Of a stretch of DNA of 64,000 nucleotides, positions 26,732 to 35,867 are shown piece by piece. This stretch comes from Pseudomonas solani (lineage in GTDB: Bacteria > Pseudomonadota > Gammaproteobacteria > Pseudomonadales > Pseudomonadaceae), in the NCBI RefSeq assembly GCF_026072635.1, contig NZ_AP023081.1, forward strand, positions 4,274,501-4,338,500. The letters run 5' to 3'. Every line of letters starts with the position of its first letter. Positions within the stretch are counted from its first letter, which is position 1. The notes under the pieces are model-generated. The model saw only the letters and a list, made by a program, of their open reading frames with translations. It did not search any database and had not been told where the DNA came from. Both the position numbers and the translations under genes were made by a program.

Positions 26732-27543
26732 TGCAGAGCTGGGTCGACGGCCGCCCGGCCGGGTCGCTGTCCCTCAAGGATCGTGGCCTGGCCTACGGCG
26801 ATGGCCTGTTCGAGACCATCGCCGTACGCGGCGGTCGGCCCGGCCTGTTGGACCGTCACCTCGCGCGCCTTGCCGAAGGCGCGCGGCGTTTGTCCTTCGA
26901 TCTTGATCTCGACCTCGTGCGTGAGGAGCTGCTGGCGTTCTCTGCCCAGCTCGACGAGGGCGTCGCCAAGCTGATGGTGACCCGCGGTGATGGCCTGCGC
27001 GGCTATGCACTGCCAGGCACGCCGCCGCGGCGCATCCTCATGGGCAGCCCCTATCCCGCCTATCCCGAAGGTCACGCCGAGCAGGGCATCGAATTATTCC
27101 CCTGTCTCACCCGCCTGGCCGAGCAGCCGCTGCTCGCCGGGCTCAAGCATCTCAATCGCCTGGAGCAGGTTCTGGCCCGTGCCGAGTGGCAGGATGCGCG
27201 CTTCGCCGAAGGCCTGATGCGCGACGTTTCCGGGCGGGTCATCGAAGGGGTTTTCAGCAACCTCTTCATAGTCCGCGCGGGTGTGCTCCTGACCGCCGAT
27301 CTCGGGCGCAGCGGGGTCGCCGGGGTGATGCGCGCGGAGTTGCTGGACCAGGCCGCTGTCCAGGGCATCGTCACCCAGGTGCGCGACATCGGTTACGAGG
27401 AACTGCTCACGGCCGATGAAGTCTTCCTCTGCAACAGCCTCTACGGCGTCTGGCCCGTGCGCCGCTTCGCGGGTCACGACTGGTCGGTCGGGCCGCTCAC
27501 CCGTAAACTGCAGGCCCTTGCCCGCGACCTACTGGATAGCTGA
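26731..27543 (+). CDS. pabC: 4-amino-4-deoxychorismate lyase PabC
   Basis: A 270-residue PLP enzyme of folate synthesis that yields p-aminobenzoate. Fold-type IV markers are LAYGDGLFET at the N-terminus, the PLP-lysine region LKHLNRLEQVLA, and ADEVFLCNSLYGVWPV. It overlaps fabF by one base and is followed by mltG after 3 bases, the standard fabF-pabC-mltG-tmk-holB order. Confidence 0.92.
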   Translation: MQSWVDGRPAGSLSLKDRGLAYGDGLFETIAVRGGRPGLLDRHLARLAEGARRLSFDLDLDLVREELLAFSAQLDEGVAKLMVTRGDGLRGYALPGTPPRRILMGSPYPAYPEGHAEQGIELFPCLTRLAEQPLLAGLKHLNRLEQVLARAEWQDARFAEGLMRDVSGRVIEGVFSNLFIVRAGVLLTADLGRSGVAGVMRAELLDQAAVQGIVTQVRDIGYEELLTADEVFLCNSLYGVWPVRRFAGHDWSVGPLTRKLQALARDLLDS

Positions 27544-27546
27544 TTC

Positions 27547-28602
27547 GTGATACGCAAATTGCTCGTGCTGCTGCAGAGTGGCCTAATCCTCGGCGGCCTC
27601 GCGTTCGCGTTTGCCGGTTGGCAGCAGCGTGAAGCCCTGGAGCAGCCACTCGTGCTGACCGAAGAGCAGTTGCTCGACGTGCCGGCCGGCTCGACCCCTG
27701 GCGGCCTGCTCAATCGACTGGAAGAGGAGGGGGTCATTCAAGGGGCCTTCTGGCTGCGCCAATACTGGCGCTTCAACCTCGCCGGCCAATCCTTGCACAG
27801 CGGCGAATACCGCATGGCGCCGGGGATGAACGCAGCACAACTGCTTGGTCTCTGGCAGCGTGCCGAGGTGGTGCAGTACAGCCTGACCCTGGTGGAGGGC
27901 TGGAACTTCCGCCAACTACGCACGGCCTTGGCCAAGCAGGTGAAGCTGGAACAGACCCTGGCCGATGTCAGCGACGAGGAGCTGATGAAGCGCCTTGGCC
28001 TGGAGGGCCAGCACCCCGAGGGGCGTTTCTTCCCCGACACCTACCGCTATGTGCGCGGCATGCGTGACATCGACCTGCTCAAGCAGGCGCATCAACGCCT
28101 TGAGCAGGTGCTGCAGGACGAATGGGAAAAGCGCGCGGACAAGCTTCCCTATGCCGATCCCTACCAGGCGCTGATCATGGCCTCGATGGTGGAGAAGGAA
28201 ACCGGCGTACCCAGCGAGCGCGGGCAGATCGCCGGCGTCTTCGTGCGACGCCTGCAGATGGGCATGCTGCTGCAGACCGACCCCACCGTCATCTACGGCC
28301 TGGGCGAGCGCTATGCCGGCAAGATCACCCGTGCCCACCTGCGCGAGGCCACGCCTTACAACACCTACGTGATCGCCGGCATGCCGCCGACGCCCATCGC
28401 CATGGTCGGGCGTGAGGCCATCCATGCCGCCCTGCACCCGGTGGAAGGCAAGAGCCTCTACTTCGTCGCCCGTGGCGACGGCAGCCATGTATTTTCCGAG
28501 TCGCTCGCCGCCCACAACCAGGCGGTGCGCGAATATCAGTTGAAGCGACGGGCGGACTACCGGTCCAGCCCCGCGCCCATTACCAACAAGGACACCCCGT
28601 GA
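27547..28602 (+). CDS. mltG: Endolytic murein transglycosylase MltG (YceG)
   Basis: A 351-residue inner-membrane enzyme with one N-terminal helix (about 7-25), a LysM-like middle part, and the YceG catalytic domain. The catalytic Glu is in MVEKETG, with PTVIYGLGERY and TPYNTYVIAGMPPTPI downstream. It cuts nascent glycan strands and sets their length. The start is GTG, with no strong Shine-Dalgarno; coupling to pabC is likely. Its stop overlaps the tmk GTG. Confidence 0.92.
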   Translation: MIRKLLVLLQSGLILGGLAFAFAGWQQREALEQPLVLTEEQLLDVPAGSTPGGLLNRLEEEGVIQGAFWLRQYWRFNLAGQSLHSGEYRMAPGMNAAQLLGLWQRAEVVQYSLTLVEGWNFRQLRTALAKQVKLEQTLADVSDEELMKRLGLEGQHPEGRFFPDTYRYVRGMRDIDLLKQAHQRLEQVLQDEWEKRADKLPYADPYQALIMASMVEKETGVPSERGQIAGVFVRRLQMGMLLQTDPTVIYGLGERYAGKITRAHLREATPYNTYVIAGMPPTPIAMVGREAIHAALHPVEGKSLYFVARGDGSHVFSESLAAHNQAVREYQLKRRADYRSSPAPITNKDTP

Positions 28603-29231
28603 GCGGTCTGTTCATTACGCTCGAAGGCCCCGAAGGGGCCGGCAAGAGCACCAACCGCGACTTCCTCGCCGAACGCCTGCGCAGCCATGGCATCGATGTA
28701 GTGCTGACCCGTGAGCCTGGCGGTACGCCCCTCGCCGAGCGCATCCGTGAGCTGCTGCTGGCACCCAGTGACGAGGCCATGGCCGCCGATACCGAGCTGC
28801 TGCTCATGTTCGCCGCCCGTGCCCAGCACATCGCCGGCGTCATCCGCCCGGCCCTGGCCCGTGGCCAGGTGGTGCTCTGTGATCGCTTCACCGATGCCAC
28901 CTACGCCTACCAGGGCGGTGGTCGCGGGCTCCCGGTGGAGCGCATCGCGCAACTGGAAGCCTTCGTCCAGGGTGAGCTGCGCCCGGACCTGACCCTGGTC
29001 TTCGACCTGCCGGTGGACGTCGGCCTCAGTCGTGCTGCCGCCCGTGGCCGCCTGGATCGCTTCGAGCAGGAGGACCGTGGGTTCTTCGAGGCGGTGCGCC
29101 AGACCTACCTGCAGCGCGCCGCTGCTGCCCCGCAGCGTTACCACGTACTCGACGCCGCCGCCTCCCTGGTGAGCGTGCAGGAGGCCCTGGAGGCCTTGCT
29201 GCCCGAACTGCTGGAGCGTTGCCGTGGCTGA
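28599..29231 (+). CDS. tmk: Thymidylate kinase
   Basis: A 210-residue cytosolic kinase that phosphorylates dTMP. The P-loop is EGPEGAGKST near residue 7, the DR motif is VVLCDRFTDATYAYQGGGRG, and the lid region is RAAARGRLDRFEQE. The GTG start overlaps the mltG stop, and the end overlaps holB by 8 bases. The overlaps suggest a fixed translation ratio through the operon. Confidence 0.95.
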   Translation: MSGLFITLEGPEGAGKSTNRDFLAERLRSHGIDVVLTREPGGTPLAERIRELLLAPSDEAMAADTELLLMFAARAQHIAGVIRPALARGQVVLCDRFTDATYAYQGGGRGLPVERIAQLEAFVQGELRPDLTLVFDLPVDVGLSRAAARGRLDRFEQEDRGFFEAVRQTYLQRAAAAPQRYHVLDAAASLVSVQEALEALLPELLERCRG

Positions 29232-30210
29232 AGCCTATCCCTGGCAGGAATCCCTCTGGCAGCACCTGGCCGGTCGGCCGCGTCACGCCCATGCCTATCT
29301 GCTGCACGGGCCCGCCGGTATCGGCAAGCGCGCCCTGGCCGAGCGCCTGATGGCACGCCTGCTGTGCCAGAAGCCCCAGGGCCTGGATGCCTGCGGGCAG
29401 TGCAAATCCTGCTACCTGCTGGCCGCCGGCACCCACCCGGATAACTTCGTGCTGGAGCCGGAAGAAGCGGACAAGGCGATCAAGGTCGATCAGGTTCGTG
29501 AGCTGGTCGGCTTCGTCGTGCAAACGGCGCAGCTTGGCGGGCGCAAGGTGGTGCTTCTGGAGCCGGCCGAGGCGATGAACCTGAACTCCGCCAACGCCTT
29601 GCTGAAAAGCCTTGAGGAGCCGTCGGGCGACACCGTTCTGTTGCTCATCAGCCACCAGCCCAGCCGGCTCCTGCCCACCATCAAGAGCCGTTGCGTCCAG
29701 CAGGCCTGCCCGTTGCCGGGTGAGGCCGACAGCCTGGCCTGGCTCGCGCGCGCACTGCCGGATACCGAAGAACAGATCCGTCGTGACCTGCTGGTGCTGG
29801 CGGGCGGTTCGCCGCTCACCGCCCAGCGTCTGCATGGGCAGGCCGTGCTCGAGCAGCGCGCCCAGGTGGTGGATGGGGTGAAGAAACTGATCAAGCAGCA
29901 GGTGGGGGCGAGCGCACTGGCCGAAGGCTGGAACGCGGTGCCGCTGATCCTGTTGTTCGACTGGTTCTGCGACTGGGCGCAACTGATGCTGCGCTACCAG
30001 CTGACCCATGACGAGCAAGGCCTGGGCCTGGCCGACATGCGCAAGGTGGTCCAGTACCTCGCCGACAAGGCGCCCCAGCACAAGGTGCTGGCGTTCCAGG
30101 ACTGGTTGCTGCAGCAGCGGCAGAAGGTGCTCGGCAAGGCCAACCTCAACCGTGTCTTGCTTCTCGAAGCCTTGCTGGTGCAGTGGGCAAGCCTGCCCGG
30201 ACCGGGCTAG
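29224..30210 (+). CDS. holB: DNA polymerase III subunit delta'
   Basis: A 328-residue clamp-loader subunit. The AAA+-like P-loop region is HGPAGIGKRALAE and the zinc module reads CxxxxxxxxCGQCKSC (CQKPQGLDACGQCKSC). KSLEEPSGDTVLLLISHQ is the SRC-adjacent segment before IKSRC. The start is GTG at 29224, overlapping tmk by 8 bases. A TAGAAT -10-like box at 30208-30213 crosses its stop and may begin a pilZ transcript. Confidence 0.92.
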   Translation: MAEAYPWQESLWQHLAGRPRHAHAYLLHGPAGIGKRALAERLMARLLCQKPQGLDACGQCKSCYLLAAGTHPDNFVLEPEEADKAIKVDQVRELVGFVVQTAQLGGRKVVLLEPAEAMNLNSANALLKSLEEPSGDTVLLLISHQPSRLLPTIKSRCVQQACPLPGEADSLAWLARALPDTEEQIRRDLLVLAGGSPLTAQRLHGQAVLEQRAQVVDGVKKLIKQQVGASALAEGWNAVPLILLFDWFCDWAQLMLRYQLTHDEQGLGLADMRKVVQYLADKAPQHKVLAFQDWLLQQRQKVLGKANLNRVLLLEALLVQWASLPGPG

Positions 30211-30245
30211 AATCCACCGCTGAGCCAGCTAGCCAGGAAAGCCGC

Positions 30246-30602
30246 ATGAGCCTGCCACCCAATCTGGGCCCGCGTAACGGGATTCTGTCCTTGACCATCA
30301 AGGACAAGTCCGTGCTGTATGCCGCCTATATGCCCTTCATCAAGAACGGCGGCCTGTTCATCCCGACGAACAAGAGCTACAAGCTCGGCGACGAAGTGTT
30401 CATGCTCCTCAACCTCATGGACGAGCAGGAGAAAATCCCGGTGGCCGGCAAGGTCGTCTGGATTACCCCCAAGGGGGCACAAGGCAACCGTGCCGCCGGT
30501 ATCGGCGTACAGTTCAACGATGGCGACACCGGTGCTCGCAACAAGATCGAGACCTACCTCGCCGGCGCCCTCAAGTCGGACCGCCCGACCCACACCATGT
30601 AA
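30246..30602 (+). CDS. pilZ: Type IV pilus biogenesis protein PilZ
   Basis: A 118-residue cytosolic protein needed for type IV pilus assembly, founding member of the PilZ family. MSLPPNLGPRNGILSLTIKD is nearly identical to the P. aeruginosa protein as recalled. It lacks the RxxxR and D/NxSxxG motifs, so like the known protein it should not bind c-di-GMP and acts through FimX/PilB. AGGAAA lies about 9 bases before the ATG. A longer in-frame start at 30183 lies within holB. Confidence 0.95.
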   Translation: MSLPPNLGPRNGILSLTIKDKSVLYAAYMPFIKNGGLFIPTNKSYKLGDEVFMLLNLMDEQEKIPVAGKVVWITPKGAQGNRAAGIGVQFNDGDTGARNKIETYLAGALKSDRPTHTM

Positions 30603-30668
30603 GAAGGGCTCCCGCCCACCGCGTCGACTCCGGTCGGCGCCTCTCCTGACGTTCAAGTGATCCGAAAC

Positions 30669-31454
30669 ATGCTGGTCGATTCCCACTGTCACCTCGATCG
30701 CCTCGATCTTGCCGCCCATGGCGGTTCCCTCGATGCGACGCTGGATGCTGCACGCGCCCGTGGCGTCGGGCATTTCCTCTGCATCGGCGTCAGCGCCGAC
30801 AACGCCGCTGCGGTCAAGGACCTGGCCAGTCGCTACGCCGACGTGCACTGCTCGGTCGGCGTCCACCCGCTGGATCTCGCTCCCGGTGAAGCGCCTGCAC
30901 TGGATTGGCTGCTGGGCGAGCTGGACCACCCCCGCGTCGCCGCCATCGGTGAAACCGGCCTCGATTACCACTACGAGCCCGAAGCCGCCGAACTGCAGCA
31001 GCAGGCCTTCCGCCTTCATCTGGAAGCCGCGAGCATCACCGGCAAGCCGGTGATCGTGCACACCCGCGAGGCCCGCGCCGATACCCTGGCGCTGCTGCGC
31101 GAGGCGGCGCTGCCCCAGGCGGGCGTGCTGCATTGCTTCACCGAGGATTGGGAGATGGCCAAGGCGGCGCTGGATATCGGTTTCTACATCTCGCTTTCCG
31201 GCATCGTCACCTTCCGCAATGCCGACGCGCTGCGCGACGTGGCGCGGCAGGTGCCTGCCGACCGCCTGCTGGTGGAAACCGATTCGCCTTACCTCGCGCC
31301 CATCCCCCACCGCGGCAAGCCGAACCTCCCGCAGTACGTGCGTGAGGTCGCCGAGTTCCTGGCGCAACTGAGGGGCGTGGAGTTCGAGCGCTTCGCCGAG
31401 CAGACCACTGAGAACTTCCAGCGCCTGTTCCCCCTGGCGCGCCTGGCGGGCTAA
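30669..31454 (+). CDS. TatD-family metal-dependent deoxyribonuclease (YcfH-like)
   Basis: A 261-residue TIM-barrel hydrolase. Metal ligands are in DSHCHLD at the N-terminus, GETGLDYHYEP (Glu), VIVHTREA (His), HCFTEDWEMA (His) and ETDSPYLAP (Asp). It is closest to E. coli YcfH, which follows holB there too. The ATG at 30669 gives MLVDSHCH; a GTG at 30657 would add MIRN. The substrate is uncertain (3'-5' DNase or deacylase activities are reported in the family). Confidence 0.9.
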   Translation: MLVDSHCHLDRLDLAAHGGSLDATLDAARARGVGHFLCIGVSADNAAAVKDLASRYADVHCSVGVHPLDLAPGEAPALDWLLGELDHPRVAAIGETGLDYHYEPEAAELQQQAFRLHLEAASITGKPVIVHTREARADTLALLREAALPQAGVLHCFTEDWEMAKAALDIGFYISLSGIVTFRNADALRDVARQVPADRLLVETDSPYLAPIPHRGKPNLPQYVREVAEFLAQLRGVEFERFAEQTTENFQRLFPLARLAG

Positions 31455-31465
31455 AACTCGCGGGC

Positions 31466-31585
31466 AAAAAAAACCCGGGTTCTGGGGGATGAATCCGGGT
31501 CAAGACCATTAGGAGTAAAACAAAGGTACGCGATCCTCGGTACCTCGACTGACGGGGCACTTGGGGGGAGATGCCGCACGCCAGT
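31466..31585 (-). ncRNA. rgsA: Small RNA, probable RgsA (P16)
   Basis: On the minus strand a perfect-type terminator ends this stretch: ACCCGGATTC / GAACCCGGGT stem (31491-31500 with 31473-31482) and eight T residues (31473-31466). An RpoS-like -10 CAATACT (31598-31592) sits about 120 bases upstream, giving an RNA of about 120 nt. From memory, P. aeruginosa RgsA is about 120 nt, RpoS- and Gac-dependent, and lies right next to tatD. Position, size and terminator agree; the identity was not checked by alignment. Confidence 0.65.
31473..31500 (-). terminator. Terminator of the RgsA-like small RNA
   Basis: A 10-bp stem with one G-U pair and an 8-base loop, followed on the minus strand by an uninterrupted T tract. 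On the plus strand no T tract follows, so it does not serve tatD. Confidence 0.8.
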
Positions 31586-31674
31586 CATTTGAGTATTGGC
31601 CAATATCCCCCTGCGTCCAGATGCCGCTGCTCGTTTTTTAAACAGATTTGGAATACGCGGAAGGCGGCTGAGTC

Positions 31675-31692
31675 CTCAAGCGTCTGCTTGCA
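31675..31692 (-). promoter_or_regulatory. GacA-box-like element upstream of the small RNA
   Basis: On the minus strand TGCAAG, six bases, CTTGAG. The GacA upstream activating sequence is TGTAAG-N6-CTTACA, so 5 of 6 bases of the first half and CTT of the second agree. It lies about 90-107 bases before the predicted start of the small RNA. Confidence 0.45.
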
Positions 31693-32010
31693 GGGTTGGC
31701 ACCTGGGTGTGACGGCTCCGCCTGTTCCTGACCGGGCTGCGCTCAATGGTCGCACCCCGGATTGCTGCAGGAGCTCAGTTCTTTTTGCGTAAGTAGGGTG
31801 GGGAGACGGCTTGAAAGCCCACTGCCTGATGGCTTGGCGTTCACCCGTGTAACCCCTGGAACCCTTCTGGTTCGCGGTTTCCTGCCGTTCAGGTGGGGTG
31901 CTGAAACATGCAGAACCCATCTGGCAATAGGCTCATAGTCGGATGATCCGTGCATTTTGGCGCTAGTTAGGCATAATACCCGGCTTGATTTTTGACCCTA
32001 CAGTCCCTTT
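31693..32010. other. Intergenic stretch without a recognised gene
   Basis: 318 bases between the small-RNA region and the TetR gene. Short frames exist on both strands but none has family resemblance or a credible ribosome site. A CATAAT box near 31970 may be the -10 of the TetR promoter. PAO1 carries a hypothetical gene near here (recalled PA2958); I see no equivalent. Confidence 0.4.
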
Positions 32011-32649
32011 ATGCAGAAAGAACCCCGTAAAGTCCGTGAGTTTCGCCGCCGCGAGCAGGAAATCCTCGACACCGCTCTGAAACTGTTCCTCGAGCAGGGT
32101 GAAGACAGCGTCACCGTCGAGATGATCGCCGACGCGGTGGGCATCGGCAAAGGCACCATCTACAAGCACTTCAAGTCCAAGGCGGAGATCTACCTGCGCC
32201 TGATGCTCGACTACGAGCGTGACCTGAACGAGCTGCTGCATTCCGCGGACGTGGACCGTGACAAGGAAGCGTTGTCGCGCGCCTACTTCGAGTTCCGCAT
32301 GCGCGACCCGCAGCGCTACCGCCTGTTCGACCGCCTGGAAGAGAAGGTGGTGAAGAACAGCCAGGTGCCCGAGATGGTCGAGCAGCTGCACAAGATCCGT
32401 GCCTCCAACTTCGAGCGCCTGACCCAGCTGATCAAGGGCCGCATCGCCGAAGGCAAGCTGGAAGACGTGCCGCCCTATTTCCACTACTGCGCGGCCTGGG
32501 CCCTGGTGCATGGCGCCGTGGCGCTCTACCACTCGCCGTTCTGGAGCAACGTCCTGGAAGATCAGGAAGGCTTCTTCCAGTTCCTCATGGATATCGGCGT
32601 GCGCATGGGCAACAAGCGCAAGCGCGAGAATGACGCGCCATCGGGCTGA
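32011..32649 (+). CDS. TetR-family transcriptional regulator
   Basis: A 212-residue regulator. The N-terminal helix-turn-helix reads RREQEILDTALKLFLEQGEDSVTVEMIADAVGIGKGTIYKHFKSK (about 10-55), a canonical TetR DNA-binding domain. The C-terminal ligand domain (about 70-205) has no obvious ligand signature. It sits next to the small RNA and moaA and matches recalled PAO1 PA2957 by position. Its target and ligand are unknown. No clear palindromic operator is seen immediately upstream. Confidence 0.88.
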   Translation: MQKEPRKVREFRRREQEILDTALKLFLEQGEDSVTVEMIADAVGIGKGTIYKHFKSKAEIYLRLMLDYERDLNELLHSADVDRDKEALSRAYFEFRMRDPQRYRLFDRLEEKVVKNSQVPEMVEQLHKIRASNFERLTQLIKGRIAEGKLEDVPPYFHYCAAWALVHGAVALYHSPFWSNVLEDQEGFFQFLMDIGVRMGNKRKRENDAPSG

Positions 32650-32735
32650 GTGATCCTTCTGGTCCCGGCTGCTAAGCCATGGGACAGGATGGGGCGCAGC
32701 GATATACTGCGCCCTGTCCCCCGTCGGAGCGCCCC

Positions 32736-33704
32736 ATGATCGTCGACCGCCAAGGCAGGCGCTTCCGCAACCTGCGCATCAGCCTCACCGCCGCCTGCAA
32801 CTACGCGTGCACCTACTGCGTGCCGGATGGCAAGCGCCTGGTCGCGGCGCAGGACGAACTCTCCGCCGAAGCCATGGTGCGCGGTGTCTCCTACCTGATG
32901 GAAGCCGCCGGCATCGAGCGTTTGCGCATCACCGGTGGCGAGCCGCTGGTGAGCCCCAAGCTCGACCACTTCCTTCGTGGCGTCAGCTGCCTCGGCCTCG
33001 ACGACATCAGCCTCACCACCAATGGCCAGCTGCTTTCGCGCAAGCTGCCGTTGCTGGTCGATTGCGGCATTCGCCGTATCAATGTTTCCCTGGACACCCT
33101 CGACGCGGACGCCTTCCGTGGCATCGCCCGTGGCGGCGACCTGAAGACCGTGCTGCAGGGGCTGGCCGATGCGAAAGCGGCGGGGCTGAAGATCAAGCTC
33201 AACATGGTGCCCCTGCGCGGGCAGAACCTCGATCAGGTCCTGCCGCTGCTGGAGTACTGCCTGGAAAACGGTTTCGAGCTGCGTTTCATCGAGCTGATGC
33301 GCATGGGCCATTTGGCCCGTGATGGCGTCGGCTTCCAGCAACAGTTCATCGGGCTCGACGAACTGCTCGCCCTGATCGGCGAACGCCACGAATTCGTCCA
33401 GGCCGAGGCGCCGGTGGATGCCACCGCGCTGCGCTACCAGATACCCGGCCTCGGCCACTTCGGCATCATCGCCAACGAAAGCGTGCCTTTCTGCCGCACC
33501 TGTTCGCGCCTGCGCCTGTCTTCAACTGGGTGGCTGCATGGCTGCCTGTCGTCGAGCAACCGCCACTACGTCGGCGACCTGCTGGAGAAGCCGCGCCACC
33601 AGGCCCTGCCCGGGCTGCAGCGGCTGTTGGTGAAGGCCCTGGCGGACAAGCAGGACATCGCCTTCTCCGGCGGCGTCACCGTCATGAAGATCATTGGCGG
33701 TTGA
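32736..33704 (+). CDS. moaA: GTP 3',8-cyclase MoaA
   Basis: A 322-residue radical SAM enzyme, the first step of molybdenum cofactor synthesis. The SAM cluster motif is CNYACTYC (CxxxCxxC, near residues 22-29), the second cluster uses CRTCSR and a later Cys in WLHGCLSS, and the C-terminal GG (KIIGG) is present. The start at 32736 has GGAG about 10 bases upstream. A plausible promoter (GGGACA, 16 bp, TATACT at 32703-32708) lies just before. No other moa gene is in the window. Confidence 0.92.
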   Translation: MIVDRQGRRFRNLRISLTAACNYACTYCVPDGKRLVAAQDELSAEAMVRGVSYLMEAAGIERLRITGGEPLVSPKLDHFLRGVSCLGLDDISLTTNGQLLSRKLPLLVDCGIRRINVSLDTLDADAFRGIARGGDLKTVLQGLADAKAAGLKIKLNMVPLRGQNLDQVLPLLEYCLENGFELRFIELMRMGHLARDGVGFQQQFIGLDELLALIGERHEFVQAEAPVDATALRYQIPGLGHFGIIANESVPFCRTCSRLRLSSTGWLHGCLSSSNRHYVGDLLEKPRHQALPGLQRLLVKALADKQDIAFSGGVTVMKIIGG

Positions 33705-33851
33705 GCGCCCGTACGCCCTGTGCCGTTAAACGCAGCTTGCGCGATTCAGGTCGTGAGATTGCGTTCGTCGTCCGCCTGGCCCGCCAGCAGCGCCTCGAAG
33801 TCAGGAACGCATCGCCATCGCGCCGGTGATTCTCCGGCGGCATATGACTCG

Positions 33852-35465
33852 TCACAGGCGGAACGAGGCGACGGCGGACTTGAGCTCCACGGCCAGGCGC
33901 GACAGGTCCTGGCTGGAGGAGCGGGTCTGGCTGGCTCCCGCCGAGGTCTGGGTGGACAGGTCGCGGATGTTGACCAGGCTGCGGTCGACCTCGCGTGCTA
34001 CAGCTGCCTGTTGCTCGGCAGCGCTGGCGACCTGGACGTTCTGTTCGTTGATCGAGGCGATGGTCCGGGCGATGTCGCCCAGGCTGCCATCGGCGGCCTG
34101 GGCGAGGTCCACCGTCGTCTGGGCCAGGCGCGAACTGCTCTGCATCGTGGCGACGGTGGCGCTGGCCTCCTGCTGCAGCTGGTTCACCATCTGCTCGATT
34201 TCCTGGGTGGATTGCTGGGTGCGCTGTGCCAGCAGGCGAACCTCATCGGCCACCACCGCGAAGCCGCGCCCCTGCTCGCCGGCACGGGCGGCCTCGATGG
34301 CGGCGTTGAGGGCCAGGAGGTTGGTCTGCTCGGCGATCGAGCGGATCACATCGAGCACCTTGCCGACGTCCTGCATCTGCCGGGCGAGCTTCTCGACACG
34401 CTCGGCGCTGCCGGTCACGTCGGTCGCCAGGGCGTTGATCGAGCGCACCGTCTCACCCACCTGCTCGCGGCCATGGCGCGTGGCGGTGTCGGCCTGGCGC
34501 GAGGCGTCCATGGTCGTGGCCGCGTTGTGCGCCACCCCATCCACCGCCGCACTCATCTGGTTGCAGGCCGTGGCCGCCTGCTCGATTTCCTGGTTCTGCC
34601 GCAGGAGGTCCCGGCTGCTGTCTTCGGTCACCGCATGCAGTTGCTCGGAGGCCGAGGCGAGCTGGGTGGAGGAGTCGGCGATGAGGCTGATGGTCTGCCG
34701 CAGGTTCTGCTGCATGCCGCGCAGGGCGCTCATGAGGGAGGTCGCCTCGTCGTGCCCTTCAACCGGAATGTCACGGCTCAGGTCGCCCTGGGATACCTGG
34801 CTCGCCACTTCGACCGCCTGGTTCAGCGGCCTCACGATGCTGCGCGAGAGGAGGAGGGCAAGGATGACGGCCAGGCCGACGGCCCCGGCGAGGATCAGCC
34901 AGACCAGCAGGTTGGCGTGTTGGAATGCGGAGTTGCTGGCCGTCGAGGCCTGCCTGGCTCCCTCCTCATTGATTTCGATCAAGGCCTTGAGGTCGGTGCT
35001 GAGCGCACTGCCCAGTTCATTGAGCCTGGTGGTGACGATCGATTCGGCTTCTTCCCGCTCACCGGCTGCCAAGTGTTCTATCACTGCGCGGCGGACCTCC
35101 AGGTAGCCGCGCAGGTGCTCGACATAGCGATCGAAGAGCTTCTGCTCCTCGTCGCTCGAAATCAGTTTGCTGTAGGTGTCCCGGGCTTTTTGCAGGGTGG
35201 CTTCGTCCGTGACGAGGCGGGCCTTGGCCGCTTCATCGAATGTCACCAGGGCCCGCAGCGTGGAGGCTCGAAGCTGGAGGGTCGCCTCGTCCATGTGGCT
35301 GATCGCGACGATGCTGGGCAGCCAGTTTCCATCGACCGCTTGGGAGCTGTCATGCATCTGGTGCATCTGCATCAGGGAGCCGCCCCCGACCAGCATCAAC
35401 AAGGTGACCAGCACTGCAAAGCCTGCATTGATGCGGGTGGAGACACGCAAAGAGCGAATCAGCAT
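33852..35465 (-). CDS. Methyl-accepting chemotaxis protein
   Basis: A 537-residue chemoreceptor. It has a membrane helix at about 12-30, a periplasmic four-helix-bundle ligand domain (about 31-188) without recognisable ligand residues, a second membrane helix (about 189-210), HAMP (about 211-265) and the cytoplasmic signalling domain with the hairpin-tip motif EQTNLLALNAAIEAARAGEQGRGFAVVADEVR. It has no C-terminal CheR-tether pentapeptide. GGGAG precedes the ATG. It is alone, on the same strand as the downstream-of-it cyclase and kinase genes but 400 bases away from them. Confidence 0.9.
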   Translation of the reverse strand: MLIRSLRVSTRINAGFAVLVTLLMLVGGGSLMQMHQMHDSSQAVDGNWLPSIVAISHMDEATLQLRASTLRALVTFDEAAKARLVTDEATLQKARDTYSKLISSDEEQKLFDRYVEHLRGYLEVRRAVIEHLAAGEREEAESIVTTRLNELGSALSTDLKALIEINEEGARQASTASNSAFQHANLLVWLILAGAVGLAVILALLLSRSIVRPLNQAVEVASQVSQGDLSRDIPVEGHDEATSLMSALRGMQQNLRQTISLIADSSTQLASASEQLHAVTEDSSRDLLRQNQEIEQAATACNQMSAAVDGVAHNAATTMDASRQADTATRHGREQVGETVRSINALATDVTGSAERVEKLARQMQDVGKVLDVIRSIAEQTNLLALNAAIEAARAGEQGRGFAVVADEVRLLAQRTQQSTQEIEQMVNQLQQEASATVATMQSSSRLAQTTVDLAQAADGSLGDIARTIASINEQNVQVASAAEQQAAVAREVDRSLVNIRDLSTQTSAGASQTRSSSQDLSRLAVELKSAVASFRL

Positions 35466-35867
35466 GATGATCTCCCAAGTTGCACGGGTGTAGCGATGGG
35501 TATGCCCGGTAGAAGGTCTAGGTCATGGGCGGATGTTTAACGAGCCGTTCGTGAAAAGTGCGTGAATTCAAGAATACGGCCATCTCAGGGTGACGTTACC
35601 GCGATGGCAAGTTCATATGCCTGGGTCACTGATGGCAAAGTGCTTTTAGCGTATTTCCAGTTGTTCTCATGGTATTTCCATTGGCGACAGGCGGTATCAG
35701 ACTTTAGTGGCTAGTTGAATTGTCGATAATAATTCGCACTGGAATTCGCTTGCCGTTATTGATTGCAGATAGCGCTCTATTGCGCAGGGCCCGTCTTGTC
35801 GAGCTGTGTCGCATCGGCGATTTCAACAGCGCGTGTAATCATCCAGGCCCTTGTGATCCTTACACCG
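35466..35867. other. Intergenic stretch, relatively AT-rich, no recognised gene
   Basis: 402 bases between the cyclase gene end and the chemoreceptor start. The part from about 35560 to 35770 is clearly richer in A and T than its surroundings and holds the presumed chemoreceptor promoter. I find no FliA-type promoter, no small gene and no strong terminator for the cyclase. Confidence 0.4.

Noticed and set aside
31585..31920. A 111-codon minus-strand frame near the small RNA
   Set aside because: It overlaps the presumed promoter and GacA-like element of the small RNA and has no credible start site or family.
33720..35540. A 606-codon frame antisense to the chemoreceptor gene
   Set aside because: Composition artefact of the opposite strand of a GC-rich gene; the chemoreceptor has complete domain structure.
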